64,000 nucleotides of DNA from Rotaria sordida (taxonomy: Eukaryota; Rotifera; Eurotatoria; Philodinida; Philodinidae): positions 43,301 through 107,300 of the forward strand of contig CAJNOL010000351.1 in NCBI GenBank assembly GCA_905250125.1. The letters are read 5' to 3'. The translations under genes and the position numbers were made by a program. Each line of letters begins with the position of its first letter. The stretch's first letter is position 1. Below the pieces are notes generated by a model. The model had not been told where the DNA came from, did no database searches, and saw only the letters and a list, made by a program, of their open reading frames with translations. Below are positions 47,566 through 58,895 of this stretch, one piece after another.

Positions 47566-49013
47566 ACTTGTAAAACTCATAACTTCGGCTAGAAGCAACT
47601 TGCGCCCGAACTAATATAGGATTTATCGCTTCTCACTATACCCCATCTAACCAGTCTACTTCCGATCAAAAAGCTTTTTAGCACCTGAAAAAGCTCCCTT
47701 GTCAGAGAATTATTCCAATCGACTTGTAAAGAATATATCAATGCGCAAAATCGACAGATGCTTCTCTGACCGCAATAATACACACATAAGTACTAGTATC
47801 GACACCGGCACTAACAGCGAGCCAAGCAATAGTTATCGTCCGACTGTCAATATTAGGGAAACCAACGTCCAGTTAATCGACAGCTTTATTCTTCATTTTC
47901 ATTAGAATAGTATCTTTTATGTACTGGCTGTTCATAGATGATTCATATGTTATGTTATCTCTCACGAATTCTATTCTGTAGAAACATCAAATCAACACAT
48001 TTTTACTTTTCAGCAACATCGGTTAATATCACAGAGACGCCGAAAAAACATCGATTTCGTACAGCTATATCATATTTAATTACTGAAAAATGTTTATCTA
48101 CTGACTAAATCGAAGTCAAACCAATTCTAGTACGAAACTAATAGCACCATTCGACTTAGCATAGTAGAAAATCTATGTAGAAATGAAATTCTAGCTGATG
48201 CTAATTCATAAAAGTATTGTTTTTGACTAGTGGACAGACGCTTCGTAGATATTGTCCAGTTCTTAAATAAAAGCAGATAAAATACTGAAACCTTGAAAGA
48301 ATGAAGAGAAGAAGCTCTTGTGTTAAGTTTACTTTGCAAATGCAAAACGTGTAATTACAAACTTTTCAGACTACTGTCCCAGAAAATATTTAGCATTGAA
48401 TGACCACTTTAGTTTCTATTTATCAATTGGTTTTTAAATAGTTTAACAAAGTGATGTTTTCTTCATATACTGAAAATTTCAAATCAGTGACCGTTCTTAT
48501 TCTGAATCTATTCTAATTACAACTGAGATTACAGTATTTTTCAGTAGATTGTATTCAACCCTTCTTAAATCGATCTCATCTCGATCAACTTTGCATTAGT
48601 CTCAGATGGCGATGTTTTGCAAAAAAACGGTTAGGCATGAGTGATAGTGGTGACATAAGTCAATGACGTAGTTAGAATGGCAACTTATACCAGTCAAGAA
48701 TTATTGACTAAAAAAAAGGCTAGTCCTTTCGCCCTTCTTTTGTTCGATTACGTTATATGTTTTGTTGTTTAACTTAAATATACAAATTCGTTAGGTAAAC
48801 TCATGATAATATCTAAAATGTTGTTCTTATAATAACGTTATTAACTTTAAAAAGTAGAGAACTGATCAAAACTAGCCGTGGTCAATAAGTCAATTTGGAT
48901 TTGAGGTTGCGACTTGGAATCTTTTTATTCAATACAAGTGAAAAAATTTACATAATCAAAAAAGATGAATGTACATGACAAGGAAAAATGAAGTTTTCAT
49001 TATACTTTCTGTC
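47566..49013. other. 1.4-kb gene-free stretch
   Basis: No supported gene. A 68-residue plus frame at 47699-47905 is locally more GC-rich but has no start context, domain or splice structure to support it. Confidence 0.4.
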
Positions 49014-50502
49014 TTAAAATCTCAGAAAAATCGGTGCTGTTGGTACTTTGTGAAGATCATAATCTTCAGAAACAACTTGTTCAGTGTCGTTTGTTTCATT
49101 ATGAAATTCTTCAGGTTTATATTTTCGAATATAGACCAGCCAAAGTAATGGACATGTCATAAATGTTGTTACAAGTGCCATTATAATAAACATAGTAAAG
49201 AGACGAGGTGAAAGAATATGAAGTTGAAGACCAATATTTAATGCAATAAGTTCAACTAAACCTCGTGTATTCATTAATATACCAACACTTGATGAAAATC
49301 TCCATGAATGTTTTGTAACTATTTTAGTCATAAATAATGCTGGTAAAAATTTTCCTAGTGCAGCAATAGTAAAAATAAGTACAGTTATACCACCATAAAA
49401 TTTATTATTTAATGAACCTAAACTTGTTTTCATACCACTGGCAGCAAAAAATAATGGTAATAATAATTCAACAGTAACTAATTCTATTTTTGGAAATAAT
49501 TCAACATTAAATTGTCCTGATTTTGGACATATAATACCAACAACAAATGCACCAAAAAATGAATGTATACCAAGTATATCACAAAAAAATGCTGATGCAA
49601 TAAGAAGTAGAAATATACCAATAAGAAATGTACGATTCATTTCCATATTACGTTCAACTAAAAATGTATGTATTCGTTTAATGATCCATCGAACAATAAT
49701 AAACATAAATAGAACATAACCAATGGAAATTAATACTACCCTATAGATATATCGACAAGAAAAAGATGATTTGTTAATTGTTAATATTAATTTTTAATTT
49801 TAACTATACTTACCATAAACCAACAATACCTGATTCTTTAGCAAATGCACCAGCAATAGCCAATGAACACCAAGCCATAACATCATCCAATGCTGCACAA
49901 CTTATTGCTAGAGTACCAATTGGAGCCGATAAAAGTTTAGTCGATGTAAGTATAGATGCAAGTACAGGAAAAGCAGTAAATGACATACTTGATGCTACAA
50001 ATAGAACGAATGCAGTTCGATCAGGCGGTTGAAATCCATCTCGAGTATTAATATCATATAAATAGAACGAAAGAGCTGCACCAGCTCCATACGGTATAAT
50101 AATTGTAGCAATAGATATTGGAAGAGAATATTTCCATTGACGTTTAATTTGTTTCTGTTCAAGCTCTAAGCCTAAATTGAACATAAATAAAATCAGACCA
50201 ATATTACCGACTAATGTAAAATAGTTCCATGATGATGGAGGAAATATACGTTCTGACCAAAAATCAATCTTGCCTAATACTGAAGGACCAACGATTATTC
50301 CAGCAATAATCTCACCAATAACCTATATCTATTATTCATAAAAAAAATATACTATATAAGAATTATTTCTTACTGGTGGTTGTTTTATCAATGCAAGTAA
50401 CCATCCCATAAGGCGAACAAGTACAAGAATAATAAATACTTGCATGAGAAAACGAGGCCAATAATTAATATCCAATGATGGATCGGCAAATATGTCGACC
50501 AT
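49014..50502 (-). CDS. CPA2-family (KefB/KHA1-like) monovalent cation/proton antiporter
   Basis: Three exons, complement(50374..50502), (49814..50322) and (49014..49740), join to 454 residues. The N-terminus runs into a hydrophobic helix, then QPPVIGEIIAGIIVGPSVLG, the diagnostic CPA2 motif, followed by about eleven further hydrophobic segments. The Asp-Asp pair in ALDDVMAW (189-190) is the conserved ion-binding pair of electrogenic CPA2 exchangers. A later conserved block is GIHSFFGAFVVGIICP, then NTRGLVELIALNIGL near the end. The 45-residue cytosolic tail has no TrkA-N or universal-stress domain, so this is the membrane exchanger alone. It most resembles bacterial, fungal (Kha1) and plant CHX proteins by pattern, and would exchange K+ or Na+ for H+, probably in an internal membrane; the direction and ion are inferred. 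Confidence 0.9.
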
Positions 50503-52518
50503 GATAATATTCTTATTGTCGTATAATAAGAAGGTGTATGCAAAGTAATATGGATAGTTTTGTATATTTATATTGTAGATAATGTCATATAAGCAACCGG
50601 TTCGAAAACCAGCTACACATTTCTCTTTCTTTCACCCACACCCAATGAGTCATAATTGGCGTAGCAAGGTAACTCTTCTCGCTTCTACTCATTATTCATT
50701 TCTTTTTCGTTTTAAAATTTTTGTTTATAGTTAATCGACTAATAATGCTTTCTATATTTTTTTTCTTAACGAGTAAAAATTGTTCGAGCTATACTACATT
50801 AATAATGTGGATGAGAACTGTTTGTAAAATAGGTAGAAAAAATATAGAAGCTATGCATGCGGCAATACAAATTGTGCTAATGAAAAACAAAAAATCTTTC
50901 CAAGTAGAAGAGATGAAAATCATTGTTTCATTTGCAGCATTCTCAAGTGCGATATATGTTGACTCAATGTCATCATCTACATCTAGACAAAATATGCCAA
51001 GCAAACATAACATGTATTTCAAACATTCTTTGCTCATATTTGTATTTTCTTTTCAAATACATAATTGACTTCATATACAACAAATTTTATTGTTTATCTC
51101 ATTCTTCATATTGTCGATCACTACTGAATCCGCAGTATTGAAAGCTTAAACATCATTTGAACTAAAATGAACTAATCCACATATATGATTTTCATAATCG
51201 ATTGAACTTTATGTAGAAAAAAATTGATTTTTTTTCCTTAAAATTCTTGTTCATCGTAAAAACTCGTTTAATCCATCGTCAAATCGAATGAAAAACTTGA
51301 TTCACCCATGCAATTGCCACAGCAATATTCACGATGTACATAATATATCACTCATTATGAAATGTCTCAAACATAACTATATCATCAAGAATAATACAAA
51401 AACAAATTAATCATATTCGAGAAAAAAAAGAACGAAAATGTGATCGAGGCATGCACACATACAAATAGTCAACATGTAGGTGAAGGAAAGCACATCCAAG
51501 GACAAGAAAGAGAGAAGAATGAAAGGAGAGAGCATAATCCGAAGCACAAGACAAAGCCATGAAACTCAGATCTATAAAGAAGCATTGCTTTTCATCGTGT
51601 CAATTTTTGTAATCAAGTAAATGCTCGAAGATCGAGAAATGATTTCTGACTGAATCAACCGTTTCGTTCTTCATTTCTGTGCAAAATCGAATCAGTTGAT
51701 TCCTTTAAGCAACTTCGTGCTAATTCTTGCTGTTAACAGTGGACTCTTTTCCAAAATTTTGCCACTGTCTAATTTGATGTTGTATGTTTTTCTTATAACT
51801 TCTTGCCAGATACATGTCCAAACATTTTTTATGGAACGAAGGGCGGCAAAGTCTTGAAAATAAGACAGTCTAATATGAAGAAGAAGAAATTGCTTTCGTT
51901 TGTGCAAAATTATTTTATCCCTACATTTCCATAGGAAGATTTTTTTTCTAAGGGACAAAGCGCAGGAATGAAAAAGCGGATCTTGGTAGAGGTGAGCCAT
52001 TGAACTTTAAAATTAAGCTATGAATCATTACTCAAATCTTCGTATTAATAAAAAAGACGAGGTAGATTTCATAGTAAAAATAATACAACTTGAAAATTTT
52101 AAGAAATTCTCTAATAATGATATATCGTTTGAAACGTAATTAATTCTGCTACCTAATTGTAGAATAACTGTAGCTAGATTACATTTTCTCTACTGATTCG
52201 ATCACACACATTATGAGTAGTATATGAGATGCATACTATATCTCATTACTCTTATGGGATATTGGATCATTAAACCGAGCGAAGATACAACGATTACATC
52301 TATCATTCGATGCAGCAGAAAGTGCTTCATAAAACTGTGTAGAAAAATAAATGTTATACGTATGATTTAGAGTGAGTACTCTTGCTACAGATATCCACCA
52401 AATATAGAAACAAACATAGTTGGATGACTACCTAAGATACTCGTTTTCTCTGTTATCCACAAAGACTGCCGCCATTTTTTCTACATATGTAGCTCTTACT
52501 ATGTTCTAGAAAACTACA
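50503..52518. other. 2-kb region upstream of the antiporter, mostly empty
   Basis: Contains one possible small minus-strand frame (50789-51037, listed separately) and a 102-residue minus-strand chance frame at 51692-52000. No repeats or RNA genes are recognised; a GGTTCGAAAACC word near 50599 looks like a tRNA B-box but has no tRNA around it. Confidence 0.4.
50789..51037 (-). CDS. Possible small membrane protein, unknown
   Basis: An 82-residue frame with a C-terminal hydrophobic helix (about residues 49-80: FLFFISTICIAACIASIFFL) and an acidic patch (DVDDDIES) in the middle. Base composition is less skewed than nearby non-coding DNA. The opposite strand is also open, which weakens the case. 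No family is recognised. Confidence 0.25.
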   Translation of the reverse strand: MSKECLKYMLCLLGIFCLDVDDDIESTYIALENAANETMIFISSTWKDFLFFISTICIAACIASIFFLPILQTVLIHIINVV

Positions 52519-53290
52519 TTAACCCTTTGACTACGGTTGCCGCAAATATATGTCACAGTAATCTCATAGTATATTGACACTCATAGAATTATAAGTGATG
52601 TCAATTTTCGTGAAAGCATTTCTCAGACGCTTTTTTGGTGTAATTTGAGTTATAAATTCTTTTACTGTGATAATTAGCAATGCCTAATAAATATAACATA
52701 ACTGACTCCTACGTGAAATTTTGCTAAAACCTAAAATCTTCACGAGAAACGTTTTTGTCTAAAAGGATATGTTAAAATTGTTTTTCCATCTGCTTGATGC
52801 TACTTTACTCAATGCCTTCATTTTATACAAGTTCAAGATCGGGAAAACGATGCATCTATCAGACTTTCAATCAAAAAATGATCCGATCTATCGTCAAATC
52901 TATTAAGAAGTCAAAAGAACGAGAAAAAAATGGAGACCATCTTTAGAAAATCTATTGAGACTCGCCGCTGGATAGTTCTCTTCATTTATTCAAGGTTGTT
53001 CAGCTGAAGATATATCTGTAGAAACAAAGAGACGAAGATGTCATGTCTGCAGTAATATAACAAGAGATTCAAAAAAAAAAAAGGAACTGATACAAGATAT
53101 GAGTGTGCTCAACGCAGTGTTGATTTATGTGTTGTAAATTGTTTTGAACTATATTACACTTTGAAAAAATTCTAAACATCCGTATTTATAAAATTTTTTA
53201 ATAAACTAGAACTACAGATTGATTTACGATCAAAAATATAGCAAAAAAGAAATTTTAATTTTTTTTTAAAACCCACAATCAAAGGGTTAA
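52519..53290 (+). mobile_element. piggyBac relic 1 (TTAA ends, zinc-finger tail retained)
   Basis: Bounded by TTAACCCTTTGA at the left and the inverse TCAAAGGGTTAA at the right; TTAA is the piggyBac target duplication. On the plus strand near 52940-53175 a frame reads LLRLAAG, FSSFIQ, then RRCHVCSN, RDSKK, TRYECAQ..VDLCVVNCFELYYT. This is the cysteine-rich zinc-binding C-terminal domain of piggyBac transposases (CxxC...C...C..CF..YH type). The catalytic domain has been deleted; stops are present. The element is 772 bp including the TTAA sites. Confidence 0.85.
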
Positions 53291-53523
53291 TTTCGAACTT
53301 TCAGATGCTTCGAAATAGCCTTACATTGTTACTGTATAAACATAGTCATAATATCAAGTGTATATAATCTGTAGGGAGAATCATAATTATATAGGAATAC
53401 TTTCTCTCTTGTTTTAGGAAAGTTTAATTCTAGTTTTTCTATGTTGACACATTATCGTATCGATCTATAACAACAATTAATATCCAAGGTTCTTAAATGT
53501 CTAAATTATTTGCTCTAATATAA

Positions 53524-54507
53524 TTAATCCTTCAAGTCCCGATGGTACACATATGTACCACCTGGAGAATTTTCTAATCTTCGAATTTTTGAGAATCTTA
53601 GAGAAATATTTTCAATAAATATTAGAAGCTAGCAGAAGTCCGTATAAGATTGCACGAGTGATAGGATGTATAGAAGATATTGAAAAGTGCACCATATCAA
53701 GTTTCTTTGGTCCAAAAAATGTTTTACCTCCATAACCTGGATTTAAAAAAGTTTTTTTATTATTTTTCTTTTCTTCAAAATCTATACCCGTGAGATACGT
53801 ATATCTGAGGCACTATGATGGTTCAGTACTTTGCAAAAGATTAAATTCATTTGTTTTATTTACATCAATCCTCAACAATAGAATTGTCTTCTCTACATAT
53901 AATACGCATATGTTTATATGTGTCCGAACATCGAGTCACTATAGGTTATTCATATCGACGCCACTGATTTGACCAATTTGGTACTCGATCATATTTACAA
54001 TATGTGTCGTTTATTAGTATCGCACTGGTAGATGATTATTGTAGTATAAAAAGGGTAAGAAAACCTTTGGCGATAAGTAATCAGAAGAAGAAACGCATTG
54101 AAAGGAACATAAGTAACACAGAAAGTTATGAAAAATCACAACTTTCGGCTGACATGTCAGAAGTTATTTCAACCTATCGTCGATGCACTTATTGAAGTAC
54201 AAAAGAAAGAGAGAAAAGGATGAATAAGATTTGTAACTTTTGTTGTGTTGATCTTTGTGTAAAAAATTGTTTTTTGTTGTATCATAAAAACTACGGGTAT
54301 CAGTAATGAAATATATGCATATTTCAGTAATTATAATAGCAATTTTTTATTAAAATACAACAATAACAAAAATGTTTTAATCTTCATGTGGTCACGTGCT
54401 TTCTTAATTGTAATTTAACCACATGCTTCATAATGCCACCTAGTTAGTTTATACCAAGTTTCATCAAATTCAGTTTAGTAGAAAAAATTTAGGACTCAAA
54501 GGGTTAA
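53524..54507 (+). mobile_element. piggyBac relic 2, different lineage from relic 1
   Basis: The left end TTAATCCTTCAAGTCC and the reverse complement of the right end TTAACCCTTTGAGTCC are inverted repeats beginning in TTAA. Near 54165-54290 (plus strand) the sequence reads RRCTY, a stop, STKEREKR, NKICNFCCVDLCVKNCFLLYH, again the zinc-binding C-terminal domain of a piggyBac transposase. Its sequence is clearly different from relic 1, so these are two families, not a duplication. The palindrome GGTACACATATGTACC lies near the left end. It starts only 233 bp after relic 1. Confidence 0.82.
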
Positions 54508-56810
54508 AGCTCATGGAAATTTTTGAATAATGTTTTGAAATAATGGGTGATGCATCAATAATTATAGGAATAGGATTTTCAAATCTTTGACCTGTTCTAT
54601 TTACTTGATCAATTTATCTTTTCTAATCAAAATATTTAGTATCAAAGTCTTTACAAACCCATATATCATGTTATTTGACGAGGGTGTATGTGAGGGCATG
54701 TATGTGATTGAGAACGTTGCATACACATCCATCCTCACGACATCCAAACCTGTGACAAATAAATTATGAATTGGAAGAATGAAGCAATAGAAAAAAATTC
54801 AGTGTAATCCAACATTATATACTGTGACTGTAATTATTATAATCAGCATTTTGAAGTAGAAATCGATGTTTTTACGACAAATGATACCAATTTAATAAAG
54901 ACATTGGCAGAAAATTGATACAAACATCGTGAACCAATGGAACTGGCGGTTCTGACTGACAGTAGAAGACGGTGGTAATAATGCAAAAAATTTTTCTTTA
55001 GTGTTTTAACCAAATAGTGGATGAGACATAATTGATGTTTATATTTTTTTAAGTCAAAACGTATTTGAATAGAGTTTGATACGCATTCGAAACTGGAAGA
55101 AGGAAGGGGTCTATACATCACTCATATGAAACATTTCTTGTGTCTGGACGCATGTCATATGATATTTAAAATTAAATCTTAGTCCATCTCAGGTTCGAAT
55201 TGAGTCACCATCGATACTATGTTGTGATGGGCTTAGTCTAACTTGATGAAGGAATTGAATAACTACCTTAAATGACAGGTAGACCTGAACAAATGAACCA
55301 GTGATCAGCGTTACAAGTCATTTATTATATACCACTGTTATAGCAGCTCGAAATTTTTTGATTATTCAAAACAAAACATATTCAAATTTTAACTTGATAA
55401 CTTGAATATATCCAATTCTACAGCACTTACTTCTTTCTACGTAAATGACATATTTCTTCGATGGTTTCTGCATAGTTTAAAGATTTTTTTTTGGGATATT
55501 GTGATTGTCACATACGGATGAGTTTATATAAGACTTTAATAAATAAATAATTATAATATATCAATGAATTCTAATGAACACATTTTAATTAGATAGTTTA
55601 AACAGTATATTATTCGATAGTTTGAGTAAAAACCATTAATAGTGTCAAAGATTTCTGTAGACAATTTCATCTATACAAAAGTTTATATTTTGTTTTTTTT
55701 GTTATTGCGCACAAAATTAACTTCTCACTACTTTGAGACATGGTGTACAAAATTTCTCTACTTAGAAAATGTTTAATATAGGTACATGACGATGTAATAT
55801 GGCTTCATAAAGAATCGTTCATCACATCTATTAAGAATTTTTCCTTGTAATTCGATTGTAAAAGCTGCTTTGTGTATTAAGATGCTGTAATTTTTTCGTT
55901 ATTAGATAGAGAATAGTCAATTACCTATTTGAAATATGTTTTCAAAAATCTAGAACGCTAAATTAAGCCGATCATGACTCAAAAACTACAGGAAATCTCC
56001 AATTTTTGTCTAAGACCAAAAGCATCAAAAATTTCACATCCTGACTTACGAAAAGACTTTAATCAAAAATACAGTGATATTTGTGATCAGCACTATTGAT
56101 TCTATACTGTGGCATGTATTTGAGCCGAAAAAAAATTTTCAGGTAAGCTGTAGATGGAGGTATAGGTTCAAGAAAATCTTGATGTCGAACTAAGGTGAAT
56201 AAGTACGCCCATGAGCGACTTATCATCGCCATAGTTTCTTTTCCATAAATTTTTTAGAAAGCAAAATGTCCTTATTATCCTTCCTCTTTTACTAAATTCA
56301 AATAAAAAAGTGTTATCATTTTTTTTTAATCAATTAAAATAAATTTACTCAATATTTGATATATTTATATTATATATGATGTAGTCATGCATAACTACAG
56401 TCAGAACAAAGAGATATTATTTGTACAGGTATTTTTTGACAATGTGTTTTTTTTTGTAACTATGTTAATGTAAAAGCATAATTATGTCTTCGTATTATTT
56501 TCTTTACTTTGTATATGTTTGCTTTTTCTTTGTTGTCTATTATTCTTTCGTTACTTATCCGATTAATGAAGCATGTCATTAGTTATCTTTTCACTTGTGA
56601 TTTGATTTTATCTAAATTTAGTATATATACACATTGTATAGTATTTTTTGTTCTTTACCAATTTGAATATGTATTATATAAATAACAGAATATTCTATGT
56701 AACTAACTTAGTGACTCACGATAGAAATTGAGTGTTAGCTTAGATAGATGAAAAAATTTCGATTTTAGATTTTCGAGTTGACTTATCACACAATATTATA
56801 AACAAGAAAA
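54508..56810. other. 2.3-kb gene-free stretch
   Basis: Contains a weak GT-rich/CA-rich hairpin at about 54677-54740 (GTGTATGTGAGGGCATGTATG with CATACACATCCATCCTCAC). Otherwise only chance frames, including 54843-55121 minus. Confidence 0.4.
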
Positions 56811-57835
56811 ATGGAGAAACGAAGAACTCGAAAACAACGAAATACAATGAGTTTAACTCAAAAAGGTTTGTTCTTTTGACAATATATTTGATGATTAATT
56901 ATTTACATAAATATATACAGAATTAAACATGCTCAGAAAAACTTCACATTTAAGTGATAAAGGTAATTTATACTTTGTATTATATTTTATAAAAAAAAAA
57001 TTTAATTCTTTTTCTTTTTTTTACTATACTTCTAACAATTCTAAATAGAAATAAGATTATGGAATGAAGTATGTTGAATTGATATGATTTTAAACAATAA
57101 TAAATATGATTTAATTAAATAGGAATTTCTTCGTAAATATCCAACGGGTAAAATCGATAGAAGTAAATTTCTTGAAACTTATAAACACCTTTATCCAAAA
57201 AGTGATGCACTTTTAACATGCAAGTATATCTTTATATTGTTTCATAATGATTAATATAATTAATTTTATGTTATTTTTCTATGCAAAGTACCGTATTTAA
57301 TATAATAGATGTAAATCATGATGACGCAATTGATTTTAATGAATTTCTTTTTCTTGCTGCTGTCACTGCTCGTGCAAGTAATTTAGATGAACGACTTGAA
57401 ATGGTTTTCGATTTGTAAGTTTTCTAATAAATAATCTAATGACTTTTTTTTGAATAGTTTGATTTAGATGGGATGTTTCCAATGATGGACTTCTTGATCA
57501 AAATGAATTAGGTCATCTCATATCGGCTATGGTATTATTATTATTATTGTTTGATTGTAGTTATTGAATTATTTAACGAGATAATCGATATTATTTCATT
57601 TTTAGTATGATCGTGCTCGAGTAATGGATCGTCAAGGTGAAAAGGATCCACATAGACGGGCCAGAGAAATAATCACTAAACTCGATATAACTGGTGATAA
57701 GAAATTAAGCAAAGATGAATTTATCAAAGGGTATTTTTTTTTAAAGTTAATTTATTAATATTAATATTTTTTATTTCATTTATTAGATGTAAAAATGATG
57801 AAGTTGTTAGAAAACTTCTCCTTCCTGATACTTAA
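56811..57835 (+). CDS. Neuronal-calcium-sensor-like EF-hand protein
   Basis: Eight exons (56811-56865, 56921-56962, 57049-57068, 57123-57223, 57289-57414, 57468-57531, 57606-57730, 57787-57835) sum to 582 nt, 193 residues, the usual NCS/recoverin length. EF-hand 1 is degenerate (YPTGKIDRSKF, matching the cryptic CPxG loop of the family). EF2 (DVNHDDAIDFNE), EF3 (DVSNDGLLDQNE) and EF4 (DITGDKKLSKDE) are canonical 12-residue loops with acidic positions 1, 5 or 9 and Glu12. The family-typical FNEFLFLAAVTARA and RLEMVFDLWD linkers are present. Unusually, the N-terminus is MEKRRTRKQR with no Gly2, so the N-myristoylation used by most NCS proteins for the calcium-myristoyl switch is absent; the basic N-terminus may bind membranes or nucleic acids instead. 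The role is inferred to be a cytosolic calcium sensor. Confidence 0.88.
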
Positions 57836-58325
57836 ATTATGCAATCATATAAACAAGCTTATATAACATTTGATTATTTATCTCTTTTTTTTATTTTTAA
57901 ATAAAATAAAATCGAATCATCATCATCATCATCATACCCATCAATTAGTTCGAACAATCAACTTTCGCAATTTTTTATATTTTAAATTCATTTATTCGAA
58001 ACTCATTATGACCAAAATTAATTCTTATTTGTCTCCTCTTTTGTTCTAATCTTTGTACTTTGATGGTTAACTACAAAAATAAAATCAAGAAATCTTTTAT
58101 CATTTTTATCTCACTACTTCTATTTTGATATAAAGAACTAAATTTTATATATACAATAACAGGAATTAATTATTCTAGAAAATTTCATAATTATTTTTAT
58201 AAAAAGAATCTTGAAAATTTCTTTGATTGATCAAAAAAAGAAAAAGATCGTCTTCTTCTATGATTTAGACATTTTCCATTGGATTTCAGACGATAGTAAA
58301 ACTAGATTAGCATATTAGTAAATTA
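57836..58325. other. 3' flank of the EF-hand gene
   Basis: A/T-rich with AATAAAATAAAAT (about 57900) as a possible 3'-end signal and a short ATC repeat; no gene. Confidence 0.4.
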
Positions 58326-58895
58326 TACAAGGTGGTCTAGAAGTAACCCGACAGTCTTTGATTGTGCGAATAACTTTTGATAGGAACAAGATAGAGAGCT
58401 GTGGTTTTCACCGGTCGAAAGAGAAGATGAAAACGCATCGAATCACGTATTATACATTTTTCCAAGATGTTTTCTGGAATTTTCTTGATCAATTTTCTGA
58501 AAAAATAGTTTCCTATAAAATAAGAAAAACGCAAAAAAAGTGATCTTTTTTCACCGAAATTAATAGAAAAATCGGCTCAGAATTTTGAGTAGAATACCTA
58601 TAACTTCTGAAGAAGTAACTCTCACAGTCTGAGCTTTGCATAATTTTGTAGGTTATCGATTAGCGATTCGAATGCATATCTGATCGTAAGAAAGTCAGTG
58701 TAGTCACCTTACCTAGTACGTTGATTTTCAAAAATGTCGATTTAAGTTCTTGAAAAAACCTAGGTCAAATTATCTTATATTATACAGTTTGATGCGTCTT
58801 CATCTCCTCATTCGAATGGTGAAAACCGTAGTGCTCTATCTTATTCCTATCAAAAGTTATTCATAATCAAAGACTGTTTGGGAAAACAACTTGTG
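58326..58895. mobile_element. Fold-back/MITE element with ~110-bp inverted arms
   Basis: The left arm (about 58326-58445) and right arm (about 58785-58895) are inverted copies at roughly 80-85 percent identity by eye, sharing ACAGTCTTTGATT, AATAACTTTTGATAGGAA, AAGATAGAG and GGTTTTCACC. The ends start ACAAG/CTTGT. The 340-bp interior holds no coding sequence. Short frames on both strands at 58337-58543 are read-through of the arm. The class is unassigned; a clear target duplication was not found. Confidence 0.75.

Noticed and set aside
50590-50610. GGTTCGAAAACC resembling a tRNA B-box
   Set aside because: No A-box, acceptor stem or anticodon arm can be drawn around it on either strand.
51692-52000. 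A 102-residue minus-strand frame
   Set aside because: Lys/Arg/Leu-rich without any motif; no supporting exon or neighbour, so not listed as a gene.
54843-55121. A 92-residue minus-strand frame
   Set aside because: No domain signal; lies in a gene-free stretch with similar chance frames.
55185-55210. GGTTCGAATTGAG resembling a tRNA T-arm
   Set aside because: The rest of a cloverleaf cannot be folded from the flanks.
58337-58543. Frames on both strands
   Set aside because: They are parts of the left arm of an inverted-repeat element.
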